64,000 bases of DNA from Atherinomorus stipes (Eukaryota; Chordata; Actinopteri; Atheriniformes; Atherinidae): NCBI GenBank assembly GCA_023101725.1, contig JALJCO010013744.1:620001-684000 (forward strand), read 5' to 3'. How positions within the stretch are numbered: position 1 is the stretch's first letter; every line of letters begins with the position of its first letter. A model generated the notes under the pieces. That model did no database searches. It was given only the letters and a program-made list of their open reading frames with translations, and was not told the DNA's origin. This document shows positions 60,801 through 64,000 of the stretch, piece by piece. The translations under genes and the position numbers were made by a program.

Positions 60801-62762
60801 TCCACACATAATGGACAGAGTACCTGGTGTTTGCACAGCATAGATATGTAGTGGCAGAAAACAGAGCTGAGATGCTCCAAGGCAGAAATGCACAAATAAT
60901 TTCATGCTTCATTCATGTAACGCTGTTGTGTGCTGGATAACCTTGTATCGATGCCTCGAGGAGAGATGTTCACTTTAATGGGATTCTTTTTTTTAACTTT
61001 TGCCCTTTTAAAATCCTTCAAGACTGTTTGGTTAATATGATGAATATCATGTATGTTTAAAGTCCCGAGGTTGTACCATTCACAATATTTCATACACGGC
61101 ATTGTTTTGATTATAGTTTTTGATCTTTGTTTCTGTAGCCCTGGAGGCACCTCAGTACAAGCGCAGCCTCACCAATCAGACGGTGAATGTGACCGAGTCT
61201 CTGCGGATGGAGTGTGATGTGGAGGGCAGACCTCTGCCCCGTCTCTCCTGGTTCAAAGACAACCAACCTCTCCACCAAATGTCAGGTAATATGAATACTC
61301 CTACAGGTGATGCACACAACAGCACCAGTGCCCACCCACCGACTCAGCAACCGCACATGCATAATGTAACGCTCACATCAGCCGTAAAACAAAAAATTTA
61401 CCCCTGTGGAACTTAATTAGACTTGAATTAATTAGGCTTACTTGAACTTTTTCACCTCATTACATAGAAATCCTTATATAAACACCAGAGGGAAGACTAG
61501 AAACAATACATTTAGTTAATATATGCTCAAATACAAGTGACTTTCAGCAGATGTTGCCACTCATTATGAGAATGTCAGTCAAGCTATTTAAAACCAACTT
61601 GGGAACACACACTGCCACACAACCACCCACACACTCACAGTCCTCAACGAATGCATCACAAAGAACTAGTGACAAGAATACTTGTGCAGAATTTGTTGTG
61701 CACACATAAACCCTGCCGGCCAACAGGAACGACTCATTACCTTCTCAGTGTGCATCTCTTCCCGAACATTTGAAGGCGATGGGGGGTGGGTGGGCAGGGT
61801 CAGTATGGGAGTGAGCGACAGCCGATGCTCCAGGTTCTCCGGGTTCACTCAGCAGGGCTGATGGGACATGTGGCGCGACACACGAGATGATTGAATAATA
61901 AATGAGCTCTACAGATTTAAGTGTGTGACAAGAATTCAAAAAATGCTGCTGAAAACGTCGCTGAATTTATGATGTGGGTGGTGGAGGAGTTGTGCCAAGT
62001 CGCGGCACGGTGTATCAGAGTGTGTGTGTCATCCCCCCCCCCCCTTAGGGATCCAGCTGCAGGATTCAAACCGCACGCTCAGTATCCAGCGTGTAAGAGA
62101 GGAGGATGCCGGACTCTACACCTGCACCGCATGCAACCAGCGAGGCTGTGTCCATTCCTCAGCCGCTGTCAGGGTCATCGGTAAGACAGCTCCTCACAGA
62201 GCAGCACACACACACACACACACAATCATACAGACAAGTCTTGTGCATTCAGGCCTGAAATCACAGTTGCCCTATATTTTCCCCTCCTAAAAAAAGAAAA
62301 AAAGTTCTTCAACTCACTTTTCACTTCAGCTGAAGTTTTTGTGTTTATCATTATGCACGACTCTTCACAATCAAATCAAAGTCATTGACATTTTGAATTC
62401 CAAATGAATAATTTAATGGCTTTGCTGGAAGTGGTTTCCTGATGAATGGCTGAAATGAGTAAGTGTCTGCTGAGCACACTGATTCCAGCTCAAGATTTAA
62501 TGTAAAGGAACTTGGAGCAAATGCTTTGTAACACAGCACCCCCTGTAGGTAATGCAGAGTAGTACGTCCATCAGGATGGAAAGGGTTTCCAAAGTTTTCA
62601 AGGCTTTTTCATCTAAAAAGTGACCTTTATGCTCTGTTTTCTTCTTTGTGTTCAGGTTCAAGTGACAAGGCCAATGTGGAGATCGTAATTCTCATCGGAA
62701 CTGGAGTCATTGCTGTTTTTTTCTGGGCCTTGCTCATCCTCATCTTCTGCAATGTCAAACGG
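11558..62762 (+). CDS. flt4: Vascular endothelial growth factor receptor 3 (flt4), 5' half, 16 exons, partial at 3' end
   Basis: This is the receptor tyrosine kinase for VEGF-C and VEGF-D that drives lymphatic and venous sprouting. Exons are 11558-11615, 37891-37987, 42023-42297, 46440-46579, 46694-46856, 47807-47946, 48027-48198, 50218-50335, 50494-50678, 54378-54543, 58491-58626, 59200-59308, 60223-60582, 61139-61285, 62049-62180 and 62656-62762. They total 2505 nt, or 835 codons, with matching phases throughout. Domains in order: signal peptide (about 1-25), seven Ig-like domains (about 30-800), and a transmembrane helix (about 809-831) followed by NVKR. Signatures that separate it from kdr and flt1 include FSMTPP, RGQ-x4-[29 protein letters not shown] and [19 protein letters not shown]. 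The kinase domain lies past the window. I see no frameshift or premature stop in the exons. Confidence 0.95.
11616..14640 (+). other. flt4 intron 1, first part, no gene recognised
   Basis: Largely unique sequence with a (CTG)n run at 14056-14077 (minus-strand poly-Ala codons by chance) and a (CT)n run at 14437-14455. No exon-like segment is seen. Confidence 0.4.
14648..15497 (+). repeat. Dispersed repeat copy B flanked by ~100-bp direct repeats
   Basis: The core (about 14755-15397) matches the repeat at 5862-6480. It is bracketed by two near-identical direct repeats, about 14648-14752 and 15392-15497, both containing AGCAGCAACGTCATCTGAAA and GTTTTGATAGAAGATAAGAA. The arrangement resembles a small LTR-like unit or a segmental duplication. 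Confidence 0.65.
15500..18105 (+). other. flt4 intron 1, no gene recognised
   Basis: A short relic near 16391-16520 (tcatacagtctatggctta) resembles the 3' part of the dispersed repeat at 5862. The rest is unassigned. Confidence 0.35.
18106..18691. mobile_element. DNA-transposon relic with ~21-bp TIRs
   Basis: The left end CTTAGGATGCATTCACAAAG and the right end CTTTCTGAATGCGCCCTAAG are inverted with 3 mismatches in 21. The ~586-bp interior is GC-richer than its surroundings and has no intact transposase. The superfamily is uncertain because the target duplication is not clear. Confidence 0.7.
18692..21865 (+). other. flt4 intron 1, mostly unassigned; weak SINE-like head at ~19690
   Basis: At 19690-19712 GGTGATTTAGCTCAGTGGGA looks like a tRNA A-box, but no matching B-box or stem was found, so it is probably an old SINE. 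No exon is recognised elsewhere. Confidence 0.35.
21866..22300. repeat. Probable interspersed repeat
   Basis: The opening ttataaagcgcttttcacag and ctcaaggtactgtacataaa resemble a repeat end frequent in fish genomes. Class and exact ends cannot be set from this copy. Confidence 0.35.
22585..22945 (+). pseudogene. Fragment of a non-LTR retrotransposon ORF (C-terminal end), frameshifted
   Basis: One frame reads [20 protein letters not shown], then [19 protein letters not shown] before a break. A later frame reads [20 protein letters not shown]. These match the C-terminal end of LINE reverse-transcriptase polyproteins common in fish (HELWV, QAAE-x-xFLRRV, GRPR-x-RWRDY). Several frameshifts make it dead. 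Confidence 0.7.
23200..23440 (+). repeat. Interspersed repeat with SINE-like head
   Basis: The order ggtggcctcacagcaacaag, gtcgctagtttgagcctcg, tgtgtggagtttgcttgttc, tctccgggtactccgg-like is a very common fish repeat. The related host repeat at 48.4/49.9 kb shares the segment cttgttctcc...tctctctgg. Confidence 0.55.
23441..28628 (+). other. flt4 intron 1, mostly unique, with small repeats
   Basis: Includes a (TG)n microsatellite at 26308-26352. Around 27160-27215 a relic encodes [13 protein letters not shown], similar to the ORF start in the element at 29920. A region at about 27243-27850 (ctacgtttgcatt ... aatgtaaact) may be a further DNA-transposon relic. A 188-codon ORF at 24667-25233 lacks any domain and is treated as chance. 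Confidence 0.35.
28629..29225. mobile_element. DNA-transposon relic, ~600 bp, TIR GTCTCAAA
   Basis: The left end has TGTGTCTCAAATCGCACACT and the right end AGTGCGTGGTTTGAGACATG, imperfect inverted repeats of about 23 bp. The interior is non-coding. I could not define a convincing target duplication. Confidence 0.65.
29866..30979 (+). mobile_element. TTAA-flanked element, host of a nested MITE
   Basis: TTAA (29866-29869), AGCCAGGGTTGGCAATG at the left and TCACCGACTCTGGCT, TTAA (30976-30979) at the right. It matches the element at 50921-51795 over most of its length in the same orientation, apart from a 459-bp insertion. Confidence 0.85.
29916..30382 (+). mobile_element. Nested TTAA MITE with transposase-start relic
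   Basis: TTAA (29916-29919), AGACCCACAACG at the left and CATTGTGGGTCT, TTAA (30379-30382) at the right. It interrupts the host element, and the copy at 50921 has an uninterrupted T/A tract at the matching point. Inside, an ATG near 30169 begins [13 protein letters not shown] and then a stop, a possible fossil N-terminus of the autonomous partner. Confidence 0.85.
30980..32869 (+). other. flt4 intron 1, no gene recognised
   Basis: A (GAAA)n tract lies at 30987-31003. No exon-like segment is seen. Confidence 0.35.
33046..33255. mobile_element. Possible TTAA-flanked MITE remnant
   Basis: TTAA and AGTACAGTCAT stand at the left, ATAATGTACCT and TTAA at the right. The inverted repeat is short and imperfect, so this is less certain than the other TTAA elements. 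Confidence 0.4.
33256..37890 (+). other. flt4 intron 1, last part, no gene recognised
   Basis: A relic at about 36120-36210 (gattcaggtgtgtttgagaa) resembles part of the hAT MITE at 6678. An ORF at 35238-35567 has no recognisable domain and is considered chance. Confidence 0.35.
37891..37987 (+). CDS. flt4: flt4 exon 2 (start of Ig domain 1)
   Basis: The exon follows the acceptor tgctccctcag and encodes [16 protein letters not shown] and then [14 protein letters not shown] and L-S-I-(S/T)-C-R match the N-terminus of VEGFR-3. It contains an NTT glycosylation sequon and the first Ig cysteine. It ends in phase 2 at cag/gtatgt. Confidence 0.93.
38429..38484. repeat. (TATATC)n / (TA)n microsatellite
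   Basis: Tandem tatatc, then tatc and ta units sit immediately before the LINE 5' truncation point. Confidence 0.85.
38485..39796 (+). mobile_element. 5'-truncated L2/CR1-Rex-type LINE
   Basis: It begins within the reverse transcriptase at [20 protein letters not shown] and ends after the ORF with a 3'UTR, an AATAAA-like ataaataaagta and an (ATTTC)n tail at 39776-39796. Truncation at the 5' end is typical for LINE insertions. It sits in flt4 intron 2 on the same strand as the gene. The clade (L2, CR1 or Rex1) is inferred from recalled sequence only. Confidence 0.85.
38521..39650 (+). pseudogene. LINE reverse transcriptase, frameshifted
   Basis: The first 280 or so codons are open and carry RT motifs: [12 protein letters not shown] (domain A), [20 protein letters not shown] (domain B), SDDSAVVG (the catalytic FADD-type box, here YSDD) and [15 protein letters not shown] frame change near 39350-39365 cuts this frame off at SESET. 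The true C-terminus continues in another frame as [20 protein letters not shown] and ends at 39650 after [14 protein letters not shown]. The near-complete frame suggests a fairly recent insertion. Confidence 0.85.
39797..39841. repeat. (TA)n microsatellite
   Basis: An alternating tatata tract follows the LINE tail. Confidence 0.9.
40115..41483 (+). other. flt4 intron 2, no gene recognised
   Basis: Unassigned intronic sequence; short ORFs lack coding character. Confidence 0.35.
41484..41997 (+). mobile_element. TTAA-flanked MITE ending next to flt4 exon 3
   Basis: TTAA (41484-41487), AGGAGTGTTGACATAG at the left and GATGTCATGGCACCT, TTAA (41994-41997) at the right. It contains a 22-base G run (41733-41754) and a 16-base C run (41949-41964). 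Relatives lie at 5625-5840 and 8846-8930. Its right edge is 25 bases before the exon 3 coding sequence. Confidence 0.82.
42023..42297 (+). CDS. flt4: flt4 exon 3 (rest of Ig domain 1)
   Basis: It encodes [12 protein letters not shown] followed by a variable linker and then [20 protein letters not shown] and [20 protein letters not shown]. This aligns with recalled human FLT4 at WAWP, DTG-Y-x-CYYK and GTTAAS-YVFVR. The acceptor has a short pyrimidine tract, and a TTAA-flanked MITE ends 25 bases upstream. Confidence 0.95.
42298..44157 (+). other. flt4 intron 3, first part, no gene recognised
   Basis: Contains a C run at 43724-43737 and otherwise unassigned sequence. Confidence 0.35.
44158..44925 (+). 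mobile_element. hAT-like MITE with 8-bp target duplication, carrying an inner MITE
   Basis: The ends are CAGGGATGCACGATAT (44166-44181) and ATATCGCGCATCCCTG (44902-44917), inverted with one mismatch in 16. Flanks TTAAATTA (44158-44165) and CTAAATTA (44918-44925) agree at 7 of 8 positions, fitting a hAT duplication. A second element occupies 44370-44754. Confidence 0.82.
44370..44754 (+). mobile_element. Inner MITE with GGGTGGGAAAAA termini
   Basis: The left end GGGGTGGGAAAAAAATATCG (44370-44389) is mirrored by the right end TCAATATTTTTCCCACCC. Inside are two tandem copies of a ~110-bp unit (aaaaacg-ggtatcaat-tattttac). It lies within the hAT-like element. Confidence 0.78.
44926..46439 (+). 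other. flt4 intron 3, last part, no gene recognised
   Basis: No exon or clear repeat is seen before exon 4. Confidence 0.35.
46440..46579 (+). CDS. flt4: flt4 exon 4 (Ig domain 2, first half)
   Basis: It encodes [20 protein letters not shown] and then [27 protein letters not shown]-(S/T)-(I/V)-P-x-LNVTL is the VEGFR Ig2 signature that forms part of the ligand-binding face. The donor tcg/gtttga is weak but gives the phase 0 needed by exon 5. Confidence 0.92.
46694..46856 (+). CDS. flt4: flt4 exon 5 (Ig domain 2, second half)
   Basis: It encodes [18 protein letters not shown], then [22 protein letters not shown]. The ending (Y-L-x-HITG) matches the FLT4 Ig2-Ig3 boundary. The donor is cag/gtaaaa followed by an A run. 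It ends in phase 1. Confidence 0.92.
46857..47806 (+). other. flt4 intron 5, nothing recognised
   Basis: The intron starts with an A run right after the donor (46859-46876). No repeat with clear ends is found. Confidence 0.4.
47807..47946 (+). CDS. flt4: flt4 exon 6 (Ig domain 3, first half)
   Basis: It encodes [20 protein letters not shown], then [19 protein letters not shown] and HWSYPGKQ. L-x-LNCT followed by EFN-x-GV and W-x-YPGKQ are conserved across VEGFR Ig3 domains. It ends in phase 0. Confidence 0.94.
48027..48198 (+). CDS. flt4: flt4 exon 7 (Ig domain 3, second half)
   Basis: It encodes [20 protein letters not shown], then [20 protein letters not shown] and a VIVHG end. ILTIH-x-V and GPYIC are the expected F-strand region of the Ig fold. 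It lies only 80 bases after exon 6 and ends in phase 1. Confidence 0.94.
48767..49388 (+). pseudogene. Tc1-like transposase, internally deleted
   Basis: The start reads [20 protein letters not shown], then decays and stops. The C-terminal part resumes in pieces with [29 protein letters not shown] (the conserved SPDLNPIEN box, with the catalytic-site Glu changed to Lys) and [20 protein letters not shown], ending KGAQTKY. The central DDE region is largely missing and frameshifted, so it cannot be active. Confidence 0.85.
49593..49803. mobile_element. Palindromic (foldback) MITE inside the Tc1-like right TIR
   Basis: Arms 49611-49691 and 49705-49785 are near-perfect inverted repeats with a 13-nt loop; the weaker pairing extends outward to GGGCTTTA and TAAAGCC. 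Comparison with the intact left TIR (atgtaaattgcacc in complement) shows where it inserted, with a possible AT duplication. Confidence 0.82.
50218..50335 (+). CDS. flt4: flt4 exon 8 (Ig domain 4, first half)
   Basis: It encodes [20 protein letters not shown], then a [13 protein letters not shown] end. FIN/S plus a VEVTAG-like stretch and A-(Y/F)-P-x-PE-x-(Q/R)W match the membrane-proximal dimerisation Ig4 of FLT4. This domain lacks the usual first cysteine, as is normal for VEGFR Ig4. It ends in phase 2. Confidence 0.93.
50494..50678 (+). CDS. flt4: flt4 exon 9 (Ig domain 4, second half)
   Basis: It completes the Trp codon and reads [20 protein letters not shown], then [20 protein letters not shown] and LNISLVVN. 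The WYKDG motif and [12 protein letters not shown] agree with FLT4 (Y-T-(L/V)-A/L-x-NSAA). It ends in phase 1. Confidence 0.94.
50917..51799 (+). mobile_element. TTAA-flanked element, second copy without nested MITE
   Basis: TTAA (50917-50920), AGCTGGGGTTGGCAATG at the left and TTACCAACTCTGGCT, TTAA (51796-51799) at the right. It shares the long body with 29870-30975, for example gtgcaccgatgttttatgac, ggtgcgaatgaccaattcct and ccatttcacccagtataaca. An A-rich low-complexity patch at 51207-51400 is unique to this copy. Confidence 0.85.
51800..52685 (+). other. flt4 intron 9, A/T-rich, no gene recognised
   Basis: Includes T-rich and A-rich simple stretches around 52320-52600. Confidence 0.35.
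52686..53108. mobile_element. hAT-type MITE, 15-bp perfect TIRs
   Basis: GGGATGGGCAATATG (52696-52710) is exactly mirrored by CATATTGCCCATCCC (53084-53098). Flanking GTTTCCAT (52686-52693) and GTTTCCAC (53101-53108) give an 8-bp duplication with one mismatch. No ORF is present. Confidence 0.85.
53196..54172. mobile_element. hAT-like element relic
   Basis: The left end aaatgcactgatccgatacc and the right-hand block tggatcagtatcggtatcgg, tattggactggatcag have the inverted 'gatccgatacc' pattern of fish hAT elements. The interior is AT-rich and non-coding; ends are approximate. Confidence 0.5.
54378..54543 (+). CDS. flt4: flt4 exon 10 (Ig domain 5, first part)
   Basis: It encodes [20 protein letters not shown], then [19 protein letters not shown] and RAWGPC before a variable NST-containing segment. 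PP-x-IHEKE and LTCT-x-YG-x-P are diagnostic for the FLT4 Ig5 start. The exon ends inside the loop that is proteolytically processed in mammalian VEGFR-3. Confidence 0.94.
54544..57454 (+). other. flt4 intron 10, first part, no gene recognised
   Basis: Has (ATT)n at 56290-56320 and otherwise no defined feature. Confidence 0.35.
57455..58049. mobile_element. Palindromic MITE, ~190-bp arms, TTTAA flanks
   Basis: TTTAA (57455-57459), GGATAATTTTCTTC at the left and AAGAAAGTGATCC, TTTAA (58045-58049) at the right. The arms share, in inverse orientation, CAACCTGGACCTTATTTCTA, gcagtcactatagaag and ttaagtagaat. A deleted copy is at 1133-1312. Confidence 0.85.
58050..58490 (+). other. flt4 intron 10, last part, nothing recognised
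   Basis: Unique-looking intron sequence before the exon 11 acceptor. Confidence 0.35.
58491..58626 (+). CDS. flt4: flt4 exon 11 (Ig domain 5, basic loop and second part)
   Basis: It encodes [20 protein letters not shown], then a stretch ending [19 protein letters not shown]-(R/Q)-(D/N)-W and NPIESLDT-like spacing match FLT4. The donor aaag/gttaaa is non-consensus at +3 to +5, but phase 0 joins exactly to exon 12. Confidence 0.9.
58627..59199 (+). other. flt4 intron 11, nothing recognised
   Basis: No repeat or coding segment is seen. Confidence 0.4.
59200..59308 (+). CDS. flt4: flt4 exon 12 (Ig domain 5, end)
   Basis: It encodes [18 protein letters not shown], then [20 protein letters not shown]-x-VS-x-MYKC and [15 protein letters not shown] are near-identical to FLT4. 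An NAS sequon is present. It ends in phase 1. Confidence 0.95.
59736..60098. mobile_element. hAT-like MITE relic in intron 12
   Basis: aagggtgcatcaagacatca at the left and gtgatttacacccctaat at the right form a weak inverted pair, with the tatcgata-rich interior common to fish hAT MITEs. It ends about 125 bases before exon 13. Confidence 0.5.
60223..60582 (+). CDS. flt4: flt4 exon 13 (entire Ig domain 6)
   Basis: This 360-nt exon encodes the whole sixth Ig domain: [19 protein letters not shown], then [34 protein letters not shown] and [19 protein letters not shown]. The motif C-x-A-D-(S/N)-Y-x-YE-x-L-x-WYRL is characteristic of FLT4. It ends in phase 1. Confidence 0.96.
60583..61138 (+). other. 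flt4 intron 13, nothing recognised
   Basis: No repeat or coding segment is seen. Confidence 0.4.
61139..61285 (+). CDS. flt4: flt4 exon 14 (Ig domain 7, first half)
   Basis: It encodes [20 protein letters not shown], then [20 protein letters not shown] and [14 protein letters not shown] opens this exon as in FLT4. NQT and NVT sequons are present. It ends in phase 1 at tcag/gtaata. Confidence 0.95.
61286..62048 (+). other. flt4 intron 14, C-rich 3' end
   Basis: The intron ends with a C run (62032-62044) directly before ttag, which acts as the pyrimidine tract for exon 15. Confidence 0.5.
62049..62180 (+). CDS. flt4: flt4 exon 15 (Ig domain 7, second half)
   Basis: It encodes [20 protein letters not shown], then [20 protein letters not shown] and [16 protein letters not shown] and C-N-x-(K/R)GC-V-(N/H)SSA are strongly conserved in VEGFRs. 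The acceptor follows a C homopolymer (62032-62044). It ends in phase 1. Confidence 0.95.
62181..62655 (+). other. flt4 intron 15, short (CA)n
   Basis: A (CA)n tract lies at 62204-62225. Nothing else is recognised. Confidence 0.4.
62656..62762 (+). CDS. flt4: flt4 exon 16 (transmembrane helix)
   Basis: It encodes GSSDKANVE, then [20 protein letters not shown] and IFCNVKR. A single hydrophobic helix followed by basic residues sets the membrane orientation. The exon ends in phase 0 at cgg/gtcaga, a weak donor at the same place as the exon end I recall for human FLT4 (FCNMRR). Exon 17 is not found in the window. Confidence 0.93.
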
Positions 62763-63205
62763 GTCAGAGGGCGCTACTTTTTACCTTTTGCTTGAGTGTT
62801 TGTGAGAGGAACCAACAGAGTGTGACGGAGGCACTATGACCTCTGACATCCGGCCTGTCTGTTTGCATTTTAAGCCAAAAACTGTTTTGGAATAATAGAA
62901 CATAATCGAATCCACACCCTGAGGAACTTGCTAATATCTGCTGGATGCAAGTCTCATCGCTCGTTTAGTGCTATTACAACCTGCTGACAAGCATGCACAT
63001 AGTGAAGCTCCAATGCTTTTTATTTCTCCTCATTTGATCATTTATGAGATTAAAAACCATTTGCAGGGGGTGCTGTCATTAACACACTCATTAGAGATGG
63101 CTTTTTTGTTGTTGTTTGTTTTAATTCCCTTACACTGTCTTCATCTTCTTGTCTCCCAACACTTATGCTCATATCTGTCTGAAGTGTGATTGTTATGTGG
63201 CATCA

Positions 63206-63660
63206 GACATATTGACATTTAAAAACACAGTATCGATCTATTTTACTAATGAATTCTCGCAATATTTCATCATTCTGTTACAAAATCTCATGAGAATTCA
63301 CAACATTTCACAATATTTTTATATGCTGATATCATATGAACATTTAAAAACACAGTATCGATCTATTTTACTAACAAAATCTTGCGATATTTCATTGTTC
63401 TGTTACGAAATCTCGAGGGAATTCACGAAATATTGAGATTTTGCCACAAAACGATGAAATCTTGCATAGTATTGATCAAATTTAGATCGTTTTTAGATAT
63501 TGATTTGATATCGGCATATGAAAATATCGCGATATTTCAGTGTATAGATATTTTTTCCCACCCCTATTTTTTCAAGTGTTGGAAACGGATAACAAAACTG
63601 CTATATGCAATAACTGCTTATTTTTTCAACTTTATTATTGGTATCGATATCAGTTATTAA
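63206..63660 (+). mobile_element. Truncated second copy of the nested hAT/MITE composite
   Basis: Matches 44431-44852 in the same order: the two tandem inner units, the inner right end (tttttcccacccc near 63569) and then the outer-element segment gttggaaacggataacaaaa, ctgctatatgcaataactgc, attggtatcgatatcagtta. Both outer ends are missing. Confidence 0.78.
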
Positions 63661-63671
63661 ACATAGGGTCT

Positions 63672-64000
63672 GTAGGGAATTAAAAAGGGAGGGGGGGGGG
63701 GGGGAAAAGGGGATGGGGGAAGAAGGGGGGGAAATGGGGGGAAAAAGAAGAGGGGGGAAGGGAGGGGGGGGAGGGGGGGGGAAAGGGGGGGGAGAAAAAA
63801 AAAAAAAAAAAAAAAAAAAGGCTGAAATTTTATGTGCGAAAAGGAAAAAAAATTTTGGGGGGGGGGGGGGAGATAAAAAGTTATAATCAGAAGAGAATAA
63901 TTATTTAATAATAGGGGGGGAAAACTACAAAATAAAACTATGATATAAAAAAAGGGTAATTAATTAAATATTTAAAATTATAAAAAAAAATAAAAAAGAG
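63672..64000. repeat. G/A-rich low-complexity sequence, probable contig-end artefact
   Basis: Nearly all bases are G or A, with long G runs and an A run (63796-63820). Cytosine is almost absent. This looks unlike any other part of the window and should not be interpreted as biology without read support. Confidence 0.7.

Noticed and set aside
42023..62762. kdr, kdrl or flt1 instead of flt4
   Set aside because: [23 protein letters not shown] and ALEAP motifs fit VEGFR-3 as I recall it; kdr and flt1 differ at these points.
44370..63570. CRISPR-like spaced repeats
   Set aside because: The repeated units are two copies of a eukaryotic MITE with inverted ends, far apart, without regular spacers.
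63672..63900. G-quadruplex-rich regulatory region or gene encoding Gly/Lys-rich protein
   Set aside because: The composition is so extreme and so confined to the window end that an artefact is the simpler explanation.

Overview
This is vertebrate genomic DNA, almost certainly from a ray-finned (teleost) fish. It is intron-rich, with GT-AG splice sites, and dense with repeat types typical of fish genomes: TTAA-flanked MITEs, hAT and Tc1 relics, tRNA-derived SINEs and an L2/Rex-type LINE. It is not prokaryotic, and I see no operons, CRISPR arrays, viral genes or toxin genes.

Layout: (1) About 1.5-3.5 kb holds the 3' end of a TRIM-family gene on the + strand: a probable 14-nt microexon, a 116-nt exon and a terminal exon encoding a B30.2/PRY-SPRY domain, followed by a 3'UTR and polyA signal. 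(2) About 3.5-11.1 kb is intergenic and carries several transposon relics. (3) 11,558-62,762 is the 5' half of flt4 (VEGF receptor 3, VEGFR-3) on the + strand. I placed 16 coding exons by reading frame, splice sites and recalled similarity to human FLT4. They join without a frame break into 835 codons: signal peptide, seven Ig-like domains, the transmembrane helix and the first juxtamembrane residues. The tyrosine-kinase exons lie beyond the right edge. Intron 1 is about 26 kb. (4) The last ~330 bases are extreme G/A-rich low-complexity sequence that looks like a contig end or sequencing artefact.

The introns are a well-preserved record of nested transposition. At least seven elements are flanked by TTAA on both sides (piggyBac-like MITEs). 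One sits inside another, and a second copy of the host element shows the empty site. Intron 7 has three levels of nesting: a palindromic MITE inside the terminal repeat of a Tc1-like element, itself inside an older repeat. One TTAA MITE ends only 25 bases before the exon 3 splice acceptor of flt4. A hAT-like element with an inner MITE occurs as the same composite in introns 3 and 16. I found no convincing evidence for a previously undescribed gene system. The main interest lies in transposon architecture and how it touches flt4 splicing.
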